DNA of 11,256 nt from Actinomycetota bacterium. GTDB lineage: Bacteria > Actinomycetota > Thermoleophilia > UBA2241. The notes below the pieces were generated by a model. It was given only the letters and a program-made list of their open reading frames with translations, was not told the origin of the DNA and made no database searches. The stretch is taken from contig JAAYBE010000211.1 of assembly GCA_012719015.1 (NCBI GenBank), positions 1-11,256 on the forward strand, written 5' to 3'. Positions within the stretch are counted from its first letter, which is position 1, and the number at the start of each line of letters is the position of its first letter. Positions 5,008 to 11,256 of this stretch are shown piece after piece. A program made the position numbers and the translations under genes.

Positions 5008-6504
5008 ATGGCCCTGAAGACGCCTGAGGAGTTCGTCCAGAGCCTCGCCGATCTGCACCTGCAGATCTACCTCTTCGGCGAGAAGGTCGACGACTACGTG
5101 AACCACCCGCTCATCCGCCCGAGCATCAACTGCATGGCGATGACCTATGAGCTGGCGGCCATGCCGGAGTACGAGGATCTCATGCTGGCCACCAGCCACC
5201 TCACCGGCGAGAAGATCAACCGCTTCACGCACATCCACCAGTCCGCCGAAGACCTCGCCAAGAAGGTCAAGATGCAGCGCCTGCTGGGGCAGAAGACGGG
5301 CTCGTGCTTCCAGCGCTGCGTGGGCATGGACGCGGTCAACGCCCTGTACTCCGTCACCTGGGAGACCGATCAGGCCAGGGGCACCGACTACCACGAGCGC
5401 TTCAAGAAGTACCTGCGGTATCTGCAGGAGGAGGACCTCGTCGCCGACGGCGCCATGACCGACCCCAAGGGCGACCGCTCCCTGCCGCCGCACCAGCAGC
5501 CCGACCCTGACGTCTACGTCCATATCGTCGAGAAGCGGGACGACGGCATCGTGGTGCGCGGCGCCAAGGCGCACCAGACCGGGGCCTGCAACTCACACGA
5601 GATCATCGTCATGCCCACCATCGCCATGCGCGAGGGCGACGAGGACTTCGCGGTCAGCTTCAGCTGCCCGGCCAACGCGGAGGGCGTCTCGTACATCTAC
5701 GGCCGCCAGAGCTGCGACACGCGCAAGCTCGAAGAGACCGACCTCGACGTCGGCAACATGCGCTTCGGCGGCCAGGAGGCCCTCATGGTCTTCGACGACG
5801 TGTTCGTCCCCTGGGAGCACGTGTACATGTGCGGCGAGATCGAGTTCTCGGGCGCGCTGGTCGAGCGCTTCGCAGGCTTCCACCGACAGAGCTACGGTGG
5901 GTGCAAGGTCGGCGTCGGTGACGTCCTGATCGGCGCAGCGGCTCTGGCGGCGGAGTACAACGGCGTGGCCCGCGCCAGCCACATCAAGGACAAGATCATC
6001 GAGATGACGCATCTCAACGAGACGCTCTTCAGCTGCGGGCTGGCCTGCTCCTATGAGGGCGTGAAGATGCCGGCCGGGAACTGGCAGATCGACATGCTCC
6101 TGGCCAACGTGTGCAAGCAGAACATCACGAGGTTCCCCTACGAGATCGCCCGCCTGGCCGAGGACATCGCCGGCGGCCTCATGGTCACGATGCCGTCGGC
6201 GCAGGACCTCGCCGACGAGAAGATCGGCCCCATCGTCGAGAAGTTCCTCGTCGGCACCTGCGACACGCCGGTCATCGACCGCATGCGGGTGTTGCGCCTG
6301 ATCGAGAACCTCACGCTCGGCGCCGGCGCCGTGGGCTACCGGACGGAGTCCCTGCACGGCGCCGGGTCGCCGCAGGCGCAGCGGATCATGATCGCACGCC
6401 AGTCCAACCTGAACCACAAGAAGGAACTGGCCAAGGCCATCGCCGAGGTCGGCAAGCCCTGGGAGAAGAGCAGGGTCAAGAAGCCCACGGCGGTCGCCGG
6501 CTGA
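5008..6504 (+). CDS. abfD: 4-Hydroxybutyryl-CoA dehydratase / vinylacetyl-CoA delta-isomerase
   Basis: Dehydrates 4-hydroxybutyryl-CoA to crotonyl-CoA by a ketyl-radical mechanism using FAD and a [4Fe-4S] cluster; a cytoplasmic homotetramer in known members. The 498 residues compare with 484 in C. aminobutyricum AbfD. All cluster ligands are visible: Cys100 and Cys104 in SCFQRCVG (with Gln102 between), then His292 and Cys299 in HRQSYGGCK, with Tyr296 and Lys300 as in the crystallised enzyme. The acyl-CoA-dehydrogenase-like flavin region includes HQTGACNSHE. ATG 5008 is chosen because GGAGGAAGGAG (4989-4999) lies 8 bases upstream; the frame is open to 4765 but crosses the promoter. First gene of the operon; the next gene follows within 33 bases. 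The enzyme is oxygen-sensitive, so an anaerobic lifestyle or micro-oxic expression is likely. The reaction is reversible in principle, and direction depends on the host pathway. Confidence 0.96.
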   Translation: MALKTPEEFVQSLADLHLQIYLFGEKVDDYVNHPLIRPSINCMAMTYELAAMPEYEDLMLATSHLTGEKINRFTHIHQSAEDLAKKVKMQRLLGQKTGSCFQRCVGMDAVNALYSVTWETDQARGTDYHERFKKYLRYLQEEDLVADGAMTDPKGDRSLPPHQQPDPDVYVHIVEKRDDGIVVRGAKAHQTGACNSHEIIVMPTIAMREGDEDFAVSFSCPANAEGVSYIYGRQSCDTRKLEETDLDVGNMRFGGQEALMVFDDVFVPWEHVYMCGEIEFSGALVERFAGFHRQSYGGCKVGVGDVLIGAAALAAEYNGVARASHIKDKIIEMTHLNETLFSCGLACSYEGVKMPAGNWQIDMLLANVCKQNITRFPYEIARLAEDIAGGLMVTMPSAQDLADEKIGPIVEKFLVGTCDTPVIDRMRVLRLIENLTLGAGAVGYRTESLHGAGSPQAQRIMIARQSNLNHKKELAKAIAEVGKPWEKSRVKKPTAVAG

Positions 6505-6523
6505 AGATGGCCGACGCGGGGGC

Positions 6524-6530
6524 GGAGGAG
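6524..6530 (+). promoter_or_regulatory. Ribosome binding site deciding the start of the small Cys-rich protein
   Basis: GGAGGAG, 6 bases before GTG 6537. The alternative ATG at 6507 would place this SD inside the coding region and has no SD of its own beyond the end of abfD. Confidence 0.65.
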
Positions 6531-6536
6531 CGACGC

Positions 6537-6845
6537 GTGAAGGTCGTGTACTGCGGGGGCTGCAACCCCCACATCGACCGCGAGGCCGTGGCCGCCGACC
6601 TGCCCCAGGACGACCCGGACGTACCCCGAGGGGCGACCGTGCACGTCAGCGGCTGCCTGCGGGCCTGCGCCTCGGACCACCAGCTCGTCGCGGAGGGCGA
6701 CGGGCGGGCCGGAGCGGGCGCGGAGGGCGCCTCCGCCGGCCCTGAACGACCACCCGTGATCGTGGTGGCGGGCGAGCTCGTCGACGGCGTCCCGACGCCC
6801 TCGTCCGAGCTCGCCGCCGCCGTGACACGCAAGCTCAAGGAGTAA
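6537..6845 (+). CDS. Small four-cysteine protein of unknown function in the 4-hydroxybutyrate operon
   Basis: I do not recognise a named family with certainty. The 102-residue protein starts VKVVYCGGCNPHIDREAVAADL, with Cys6 and Cys9 as CxxC, and continues VHVSGCLRACASDHQLV, with Cys40 and Cys44 as CxxxC. A Gly/Ala/Glu linker (about 53-71) leads to a short hydrophobic strand VIVVAGELVDGVP and a helix ending KLKE. The strand-CxxC and GCxxxC layout recalls thioredoxin-like [2Fe-2S] or other small metal-binding proteins. GTG 6537 is favoured by the GGAGGAG SD; the in-frame ATG 6507, two bases after the abfD stop, would add ten residues. The stop lies 4 bases before the CoA-transferase start, so it is firmly within the operon. 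A role in cluster maturation, redox supply or protection of the oxygen-sensitive dehydratase is inference only. Confidence 0.8.
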   Translation: MKVVYCGGCNPHIDREAVAADLPQDDPDVPRGATVHVSGCLRACASDHQLVAEGDGRAGAGAEGASAGPERPPVIVVAGELVDGVPTPSSELAAAVTRKLKE

Positions 6846-6849
6846 GGGG

Positions 6850-8181
6850 ATGGACTGGAAGGCCGAATACGCGGCCAAACGGACGACGGCCGCCGAGGCC
6901 CTCGCCAGGGTCAGGTCGGGCGACCGCGTGGTGTTCGCCCATGCATGCGGCGAGCCCCTCGAACTGGTCGACGCACTGGTCGCCCGGGCGGGCGAGCTGA
7001 GGGGCGTGGAGATCAACCACATGGTCGCGATGGGCAAGGGCGACTACGCCCGGCCCGAGTTCGCCGACTCGTTCTTCCACCAGTCGCTGTTCGTCGGCGC
7101 GAGCACCCGCGAGGCGGTCAGGGACGGGCGCGGCGACTACATCCCCGTGTTCTTCCGCGAGATCCCCAAGCTCTTCTGCGAGGGCTACCTGCCGCCCGAC
7201 GTGGCGCTCATCCACGTCTCGCCGCCGGACAAACACGGCTATTGCTCCTTCGGCATCTCGGTCGACTACACCAAGCCGGCCGCCGAGGCCGCCAAGACGG
7301 TGATCGCCCAGGTGAACCCCAACATGCCGCGCACCCACGGCGACTCGTTCATCCATCTCAACCAGATCGACACGATCGTCGAGAGCGACCAGCCGATCAT
7401 CGAGCTGCCGCCCCCCAGGATAGGTCCGGTGGAGGAGGCGATCGGCCGCCACATCGCCGGCCTCGTGCAGGACGGCGCCTGCCTGCAGCTCGGCATCGGC
7501 GGCATCCCCGACGCCGTCCTCATGTTCCTGCACGAGAAGAACGACCTCGGCATCCACACCGAGATGTTCAGCGAGGGCGTCGTCGACCTCTACCATGAGG
7601 GCGTCATCACCAACGCCCGCAAGAGCTTCCACCCCGGCAAGATGGTGGCCACGTTCCTCATGGGCACGCGGCGCCTGTACGACTTCGTCGACGACAACCC
7701 GGTCGTCCACATGCGGCCGGTCGACATCACCAACGACCCGTACATCATCGGCCAGAACGACCGCGTGGTCTCCATCAACTCGGCCCTCCAGGTCGATCTG
7801 ATGGGGCAGGTCGTGGCCGACTCGATGGGTCCGCTGCAGTTCACCGGCATCGGCGGCCAGGTCGACTTCGTGCGCGGCGCCGCCCGCAGCCGCGACGGCA
7901 AGGCGATCATCGCCCTGCCGTCCACGGCGAAGAAGGGCACCGTCAGCCGCATCGTCGCCGCGCTGGCGCCGGGGACCGCGGTCACCACCATGCGCGCCGA
8001 CGTCGACTACGTCGTCACCGAGCACGGCGTCGCCCATCTGCGCGGGCGCGGTCTCCGCGAGCGCGCCGAGACGCTCGTCGAGATCGCCGACCCGGCGTTC
8101 CGCGATCAGATCCGGGAGGAGGCGGCCGAGGTCTACGGGGTCGGCCGCCTCCCCCGCCAACCGCTCACCAAGGAGAGCTGA
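6850..8181 (+). CDS. abfT: 4-Hydroxybutyrate CoA-transferase
   Basis: Moves CoA from acetyl-CoA (or a similar donor) to 4-hydroxybutyrate, making the substrate of the dehydratase. The protein belongs to the acetyl-CoA hydrolase/transferase (class I CoA-transferase) family and has 443 residues. It begins MDWKAEYAAKRTTAAEA, very like C. aminobutyricum AbfT, and has VSPPDKHGYCSFGISVDYT, a CoA-loop GIGGIPDA (215-222), HTEMFSEGVVDL with Glu238 at exactly the position of the AbfT catalytic glutamate that forms the acyl-CoA thioester, and GGQVDFVRGA (335-344). It starts 4 bases after the preceding stop, with AAGGAG (6836-6841) and GGGG before the ATG. Propionate, butyrate or succinate transferases share the fold, but the operon with AbfD settles the assignment well. 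No truncation or missing key residue is seen. Confidence 0.94.
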   Translation: MDWKAEYAAKRTTAAEALARVRSGDRVVFAHACGEPLELVDALVARAGELRGVEINHMVAMGKGDYARPEFADSFFHQSLFVGASTREAVRDGRGDYIPVFFREIPKLFCEGYLPPDVALIHVSPPDKHGYCSFGISVDYTKPAAEAAKTVIAQVNPNMPRTHGDSFIHLNQIDTIVESDQPIIELPPPRIGPVEEAIGRHIAGLVQDGACLQLGIGGIPDAVLMFLHEKNDLGIHTEMFSEGVVDLYHEGVITNARKSFHPGKMVATFLMGTRRLYDFVDDNPVVHMRPVDITNDPYIIGQNDRVVSINSALQVDLMGQVVADSMGPLQFTGIGGQVDFVRGAARSRDGKAIIALPSTAKKGTVSRIVAALAPGTAVTTMRADVDYVVTEHGVAHLRGRGLRERAETLVEIADPAFRDQIREEAAEVYGVGRLPRQPLTKES

Positions 8182-8186
8182 GAGCC

Positions 8187-9443
8187 ATGGAGCACGTCCA
8201 CAACGAGCCCGAACCGCGCGTCATCTCGTCGGCCACGGGCACGCCGCCCGAGTTGCGCCGCGTCGAGCGCAAGATGCGCATCCACCGCCAGCCCAAGACC
8301 CTCATCACCGGCATCGGCGCCGTCGACCAGCTCGGCATCGAGGCGAAGAAGCTCAACGGCACCAAGGTACTGGTGATCACCGACGAGGGCGTCAGCGAAT
8401 GCGGCATGTGCATCGACGTCGAACGGCCGCTGGTCGAGGCCGGCCTCGAGGTCGACTTCTACGACAAGACGGTCCCCGAGCCGCCGATGAACACGATCGA
8501 GGAGATCGTCCGGATCGTGGAGAAGGGCGGCTACGACCTCATCGTCGGCTTCGGCGGGGGCTCGCCCATCGACGTCGCCAAGGCGGCGGCGGTGCTGCCC
8601 CACACCGGCGACACCGTGTACGACTACGTCGGCATCGACCAGGTCAGGAAGAAGGGCCTGCCGATCATCGCCATCCCCACCACCTCGGGCACCGGCTCCG
8701 AGTGCACCGCCATCGCCATCTTCGCCAACGAGAAGCTCAACGTGAAGCAGGGCCTTGTGAGCCCGTTCCTCATGCCGAACGTCGCGCTCATCGACCCGGC
8801 GCTCACCGTGAGTTGCCCGCCGAACGTCACCGCCGCGTCGGGCATGGACGCCCTGATCCACAACATCGAGGCGTACATCTCGGTCAACGCCACGATGCAC
8901 ACCGACTCCCTGGCCTACGAGGGCATCAAGCTGATCAGCCAGAGCATCCGCACGGCCGTGTTCGACGGCGGCAACATGTGGGCCCGCGACAACATGGCCA
9001 TGGGCTCCATGATGGGCGGCATCGCCTTCGGCAACGCCGGGGTCGGCGCCGTGCACGCCCTCTCGTACCCCATCGGCGGCATGTTCCACGTGCCGCACGG
9101 GGTCGCCAACACGATGGTCCTGCCCTGGGCGATGGACTTCAACAAGCTCGCCTGCCTGCGCTGGTTCCGTCAGTTCGGCGAGGCCATGGGCGAGAACATG
9201 ACCGGCCTCTCCGACCGCGAGGCCGCGGACGTGACCGTGGCGTCGCTGCGCCGCCTCGCCGACGACCTCGGCGTCCCGCAGTACCTGAGCGACGTCGACA
9301 TCCCGGAGTCGGCGATCCCCGACCTCGTCGAGGGAGCCAAGACGCAGGCGCGCCTGTGGAACAACAACCCGCGCAAGTTCACCCCCGAAGACATGGAGCG
9401 GGTGTACCGCAACATGGCGGTGCGGCCCGACGCCAAGGCCTGA
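8187..9443 (+). CDS. Iron-containing alcohol dehydrogenase, probable 4-hydroxybutyrate dehydrogenase
   Basis: A group III Fe-dependent alcohol dehydrogenase of 418 residues. The nucleotide loop GFGGGSPIDVAKA (121-132), TTSGTGSE, and the metal ligands Asp221, His225, His290 and His304 are all present, with the Asp+4His and His+14His spacing of E. coli FucO. Family members oxidise or reduce many alcohols and aldehydes. The position 5 bases after the 4-hydroxybutyrate CoA-transferase points to NAD(H)-dependent interconversion of succinic semialdehyde and 4-hydroxybutyrate, as AbfH/4HbD do, but the sequence alone does not prove the substrate. The ATG at 8187 has AAGGAGAG (8170-8177) upstream. Compared with typical family members it carries about 30 extra N-terminal residues (MEHVHNEPEPRVIS...) before MRIHRQPKTLITG. 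An in-frame ATG at 8274 would give the usual length but lacks an SD. Last gene of the operon, followed by a strong hairpin. Confidence 0.85.
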   Translation: MEHVHNEPEPRVISSATGTPPELRRVERKMRIHRQPKTLITGIGAVDQLGIEAKKLNGTKVLVITDEGVSECGMCIDVERPLVEAGLEVDFYDKTVPEPPMNTIEEIVRIVEKGGYDLIVGFGGGSPIDVAKAAAVLPHTGDTVYDYVGIDQVRKKGLPIIAIPTTSGTGSECTAIAIFANEKLNVKQGLVSPFLMPNVALIDPALTVSCPPNVTAASGMDALIHNIEAYISVNATMHTDSLAYEGIKLISQSIRTAVFDGGNMWARDNMAMGSMMGGIAFGNAGVGAVHALSYPIGGMFHVPHGVANTMVLPWAMDFNKLACLRWFRQFGEAMGENMTGLSDREAADVTVASLRRLADDLGVPQYLSDVDIPESAIPDLVEGAKTQARLWNNNPRKFTPEDMERVYRNMAVRPDAKA

Positions 9444-9456
9444 GAGACGCCCGCAG

Positions 9457-9473
9457 GCCGCCTCGGGGGCGGC
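9457..9473 (+). terminator. Minor hairpin after the dehydrogenase gene
   Basis: GCCGCC-TCGGG-GGCGGC, a 6-bp stem with a 5-base loop, 13 bases after the stop codon. It is weak on its own and has no T-run; it precedes the much stronger hairpin at 9508-9548. Confidence 0.25.
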
Positions 9474-9507
9474 GCCGTTGCAGCCGCCGTCGGGAGACGG
9501 GCCGACG

Positions 9508-9548
9508 CGAGGGGCGGGCGGGGCGCGTGGCGCCCCGCCCGCCCCTCG
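9508..9548 (+). terminator. Long GC hairpin terminator of the 4-hydroxybutyrate operon
   Basis: A perfect 19-bp stem (9508-9526 with 9530-9548) and a 3-base loop GTG, about 65 bases after the last stop codon of the operon. There is no U-run (TCTACG follows), the same design as the hairpin at 2899-2940. It separates the operon from the FAH-family gene, which begins 45 bases later. Confidence 0.7.
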
Positions 9549-9583
9549 TCTACGATGGAGCCGCCCGACGTCCCATTCTCCGT

Positions 9584-9588
9584 GGAGG
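9584..9588 (+). promoter_or_regulatory. Ribosome binding site deciding the FAH-family start
   Basis: GGAGG, 5 bases before ATG 9594. The earlier in-frame ATG at 9555 lies 6 bases after the terminator hairpin with no SD and is less likely. Confidence 0.65.
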
Positions 9589-9593
9589 CCCGC

Positions 9594-10280
9594 ATGTACG
9601 ACTGGCGCGACGACTGGCAGACCCGCTTCGGCCGCACCGAGCCCAAGGTGATCTGCGTGGGCCTCAACTACAGCGACCACGCCGCCGAGCAGGGGAGCAG
9701 ACCACCTGTCGTCCCGATCCTGTTCGCCAAGTTCGCCAACACCCTCTGCGGCGACGGCGCCGAGATCGTCCTCCCCGCCGGCATCGGTCACGTCGACTCC
9801 GAGGCCGAGCTGGCGGTGGTGATCGGGCGCGAGGCCCGTGACGTACGGGAGGACGACGCCCTCGAGGTCGTACACGGCTACGTCTGCGCCAACGATGTGA
9901 GCGCCCGTGATCTGCAGTTCGGCGACCGCCAGTGGTTCCGCGGCAAGAGCCAGGACACCTTCTGCCCCATCGGCCCCGGCATCGTACCGGTGAGCGAACT
10001 GGCCGACGCCGGCGACCTCCGCGTGGCGCAGCGTCTCAACGGGGAGACGCTGCAGGACTCCCGCACCCGCAACCTGATCTTCGGCGTGCGTGCTCTGGTC
10101 GCGTTCGTCTCACGCGCCCTCACCCTGCTGCCCGGCGACCTCATCCTCACCGGCACGCCGGAAGGGGTCGGCATCTTCCGCGACCCCAAGCTCCCGATGG
10201 CCGACGGCGACGTCGTCGAGGTGGAGGTCGAGGGCATCGGCGTCCTGCGCAACCGCGTCCGGGAGGCCGCCGCGACGTAG
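9594..10280 (+). CDS. Fumarylacetoacetate hydrolase (FAH) family protein
   Basis: A 228-residue single-domain FAH-family enzyme, the size of acylpyruvate hydrolases, oxaloacetate decarboxylases and 2-hydroxyhepta-2,4-diene-1,7-dioate isomerases. Seen: VGLNYSDHAAE (22-32), the metal triad Glu70, Glu72 and Asp101 in DSEAELAVVIG and ANDVSARDLQ, FRGKSQDTFCPIGP with Lys118, and the family block GTPEGVG (187-193). The Mg/Mn site is therefore complete and the enzyme should be active, but the substrate cannot be read from the sequence. ATG 9594 is preferred over 9555. It follows the operon hairpin; TACGAT at 9551-9556 could be a -10 box without a clear -35, or it may depend on read-through. It faces a LarA-type gene convergently, so no operon link is evident. 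Cytoplasmic; no signal peptide. Confidence 0.9.
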   Translation: MYDWRDDWQTRFGRTEPKVICVGLNYSDHAAEQGSRPPVVPILFAKFANTLCGDGAEIVLPAGIGHVDSEAELAVVIGREARDVREDDALEVVHGYVCANDVSARDLQFGDRQWFRGKSQDTFCPIGPGIVPVSELADAGDLRVAQRLNGETLQDSRTRNLIFGVRALVAFVSRALTLLPGDLILTGTPEGVGIFRDPKLPMADGDVVEVEVEGIGVLRNRVREAAAT

Positions 10281-10300
10281 CGGGTCGGCGGCGGACGACG

Positions 10301-10324
10301 CCGGGACTGGGCCGCGCAGTCCGG
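10301..10324. terminator. Possible bidirectional terminator between the FAH and LarA genes
   Basis: A stem GGACTG/CAGTCC (10304-10309 with 10317-10322) extended by two C-G pairs around a bulged G at 10303, with a 7-base loop. It lies in the 49-bp gap between convergent stop codons. The stem is short and has no T-run. Confidence 0.4.
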
Positions 10325-10329
10325 TCTGG

Positions 10330-11256
10330 TCAGGCGGCCGCCGTGACCCGGCTCCCGTGCGGCACCACGAGACAACGGGCGGCGTCGCCGGCGCGCGCCA
10401 GGGCCGCCGCGACCGCCTCGTCGACGCTCGAGAACGGCGTCATGCACATGCGGCGCACGACGTCGTCGGGGAACTCGGAGACGAGATAGACGTCGGCGCG
10501 GTCGAGGAGGCCGGCGACGGCGGCCGCCTTGTGGCCGCCCAGCACGAACTCGCGCCGGATGCGGTCGATGAGCACCTGGGGCCTGCCCATGCCGGTCATC
10601 CACTCCTCGAAGACCCGCTGGCCGAAGCCCTCCGGGCAGCGGGCGACCAGCACGATCACCCCACCGTCCTTGACCGCCCCGGAGACGTTGTCCAGAGTCT
10701 TCTGCGCCTGGTAGAGGTTGATGTCCTTGGGGCGCCCGCCGGGAGAGGCGATGACCACATCGGCGGCCTCGGCGATGCGCAGGTCGCAGCGCCGGTCGTA
10801 GATCTCGGCGCCGGCACGGTGGGCGGCGAGGAAGTGGCCGGCGACGGCGTGCCAGATGCGCTTCTCCTCGTCGAGCAGGACGTTGAGGATGAAGTCGATG
10901 CCGATCATCTCCGCCGCCTCGTCGATGTCCTCGCGCACCGGGTTGCCCTCCATGATGCCGGCGCGCGCCGTGGGAGCCAGCATCATGGAATGGTTGTCGC
11001 TGATCGCCGCGTAGGAGCACAGGCCGGGCACCACCGCTTTGGCCCCGCCGCTGAAGCCCGCGAAATAATGGTATTCGATGTTGCCGACGCAGACGCGCAG
11101 GTCGGCATCGAGATAGGGCTCGAACACCTCGAGGCGTGTCCCCCGCGACGTGGTGCCCACCGGGCGGCAGCGGCTCGTCTCGAGGTCGAGGAGGCGCACC
11201 CCGCTGCGCGCGACCTCCTCCCCGACCAGCCGCACCTGCTCCTCGGGCGAGTGGGG
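10330..11256 (-). CDS. LarA-type nickel-pincer 2-hydroxyacid racemase/epimerase (cut by window edge)
   Basis: The C-terminal 308 residues of a LarA-family (former DUF2088) protein; the first 110 or so lie beyond the right edge, and the frame is open to it. Family members racemise or epimerise lactate or other 2-hydroxy acids with the covalently bound Ni-pincer nucleotide. Fragment residues His63 and Lys73 (HYFAGFSGGAKAVVPG) and His89 (SDNHS) have the same spacing as His174, Lys184 and His200 of Lactiplantibacillus plantarum LarA. Tyr182, Gln183 and Lys186 (LYQAQKTLDN) correspond to its Tyr294, Gln295 and Lys298. SPGGRPKD is also typical. The fragment begins PHSPEEQ, so the conserved His108 region should lie just outside. 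Substrate range in this family is broad, so lactate is not assured. Cofactor genes larB, larC and larE are not in the window. The first start codon inside the window (11235) is not the real start. Confidence 0.9.
   Translation of the reverse strand, partial: PHSPEEQVRLVGEEVARSGVRLLDLETSRCRPVGTTSRGTRLEVFEPYLDADLRVCVGNIEYHYFAGFSGGAKAVVPGLCSYAAISDNHSMMLAPTARAGIMEGNPVREDIDEAAEMIGIDFILNVLLDEEKRIWHAVAGHFLAAHRAGAEIYDRRCDLRIAEAADVVIASPGGRPKDINLYQAQKTLDNVSGAVKDGGVIVLVARCPEGFGQRVFEEWMTGMGRPQVLIDRIRREFVLGGHKAAAVAGLLDRADVYLVSEFPDDVVRRMCMTPFSSVDEAVAAALARAGDAARCLVVPHGSRVTAAA

Noticed and set aside
9551..9556. TACGAT as promoter -10 of the FAH-family gene
   Set aside because: The -35 position falls in the terminator hairpin and has no matching hexamer; too weak to list as a feature.
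8133..9875. Long minus-strand open frame spanning the dehydrogenase and FAH genes (580 codons)
   Set aside because: It runs antisense across two well-supported genes and a terminator hairpin and has the same low-complexity composition as other shadow frames.

Overview
This is a high-GC bacterial window (estimated by eye at roughly two-thirds G+C or more) with short intergenic gaps, purine-rich Shine-Dalgarno (SD) sites and frequent GTG starts. The host is most likely an anaerobe or facultative anaerobe, because the central operon encodes a 4-hydroxybutyryl-CoA dehydratase, an oxygen-sensitive [4Fe-4S]/FAD enzyme. A high-GC anaerobic actinobacterial lineage would fit, but that is a guess from composition and gene content; no rRNA or other phylogenetic marker is present.

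Layout from left to right. (1) 1-1891, minus strand: ilvD (dihydroxyacid dehydratase) and the start of an ilvB-type acetolactate synthase cut by the window edge, coupled by a 4-base ATGA overlap (branched-chain amino acid synthesis). (2) 2101-2868, plus strand: a DUF302 protein and a thioredoxin. A near-perfect ATACCCG/CGGGTAT palindrome resembling CsoR/CstR-family operators lies just upstream. (3) 2963-4682, minus strand: gdhA (hexameric glutamate dehydrogenase) followed by a PII signal protein whose T-loop lacks the usual Tyr51. (4) 4683-5007: a 325-bp divergent regulatory region with an AT-rich core and a strong sigma70-like promoter (TTGACG-N17-TATAGT) facing right. (5) 5008-9443, plus strand: a tight operon for 4-hydroxybutyrate metabolism, comprising 4-hydroxybutyryl-CoA dehydratase, a small four-cysteine protein of unknown function, 4-hydroxybutyrate CoA-transferase and an iron-containing alcohol dehydrogenase (probable 4-hydroxybutyrate dehydrogenase). 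It ends at a 19-bp GC hairpin. (6) 9594-10280, plus strand: a FAH-family hydrolase/isomerase. (7) 10330-11256, minus strand: a LarA-type nickel-pincer 2-hydroxyacid racemase/epimerase, cut by the right edge.

How the genes may work together. The dehydrogenase, CoA-transferase and dehydratase together connect succinic semialdehyde, 4-hydroxybutyrate, 4-hydroxybutyryl-CoA and crotonyl-CoA, the core of the 4-aminobutyrate (GABA) or succinate fermentation route known from Clostridium aminobutyricum and C. kluyveri. In GABA fermentation, GDH regenerates 2-oxoglutarate for the transaminase and supplies NADH. The divergently placed gdhA-PII pair may therefore be functionally tied to the operon rather than a chance neighbour; this is inference. 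The least explained item is the small CxxC...CxxxC protein between the dehydratase and the CoA-transferase. No mobile elements, CRISPR arrays, tRNA or rRNA genes were seen.
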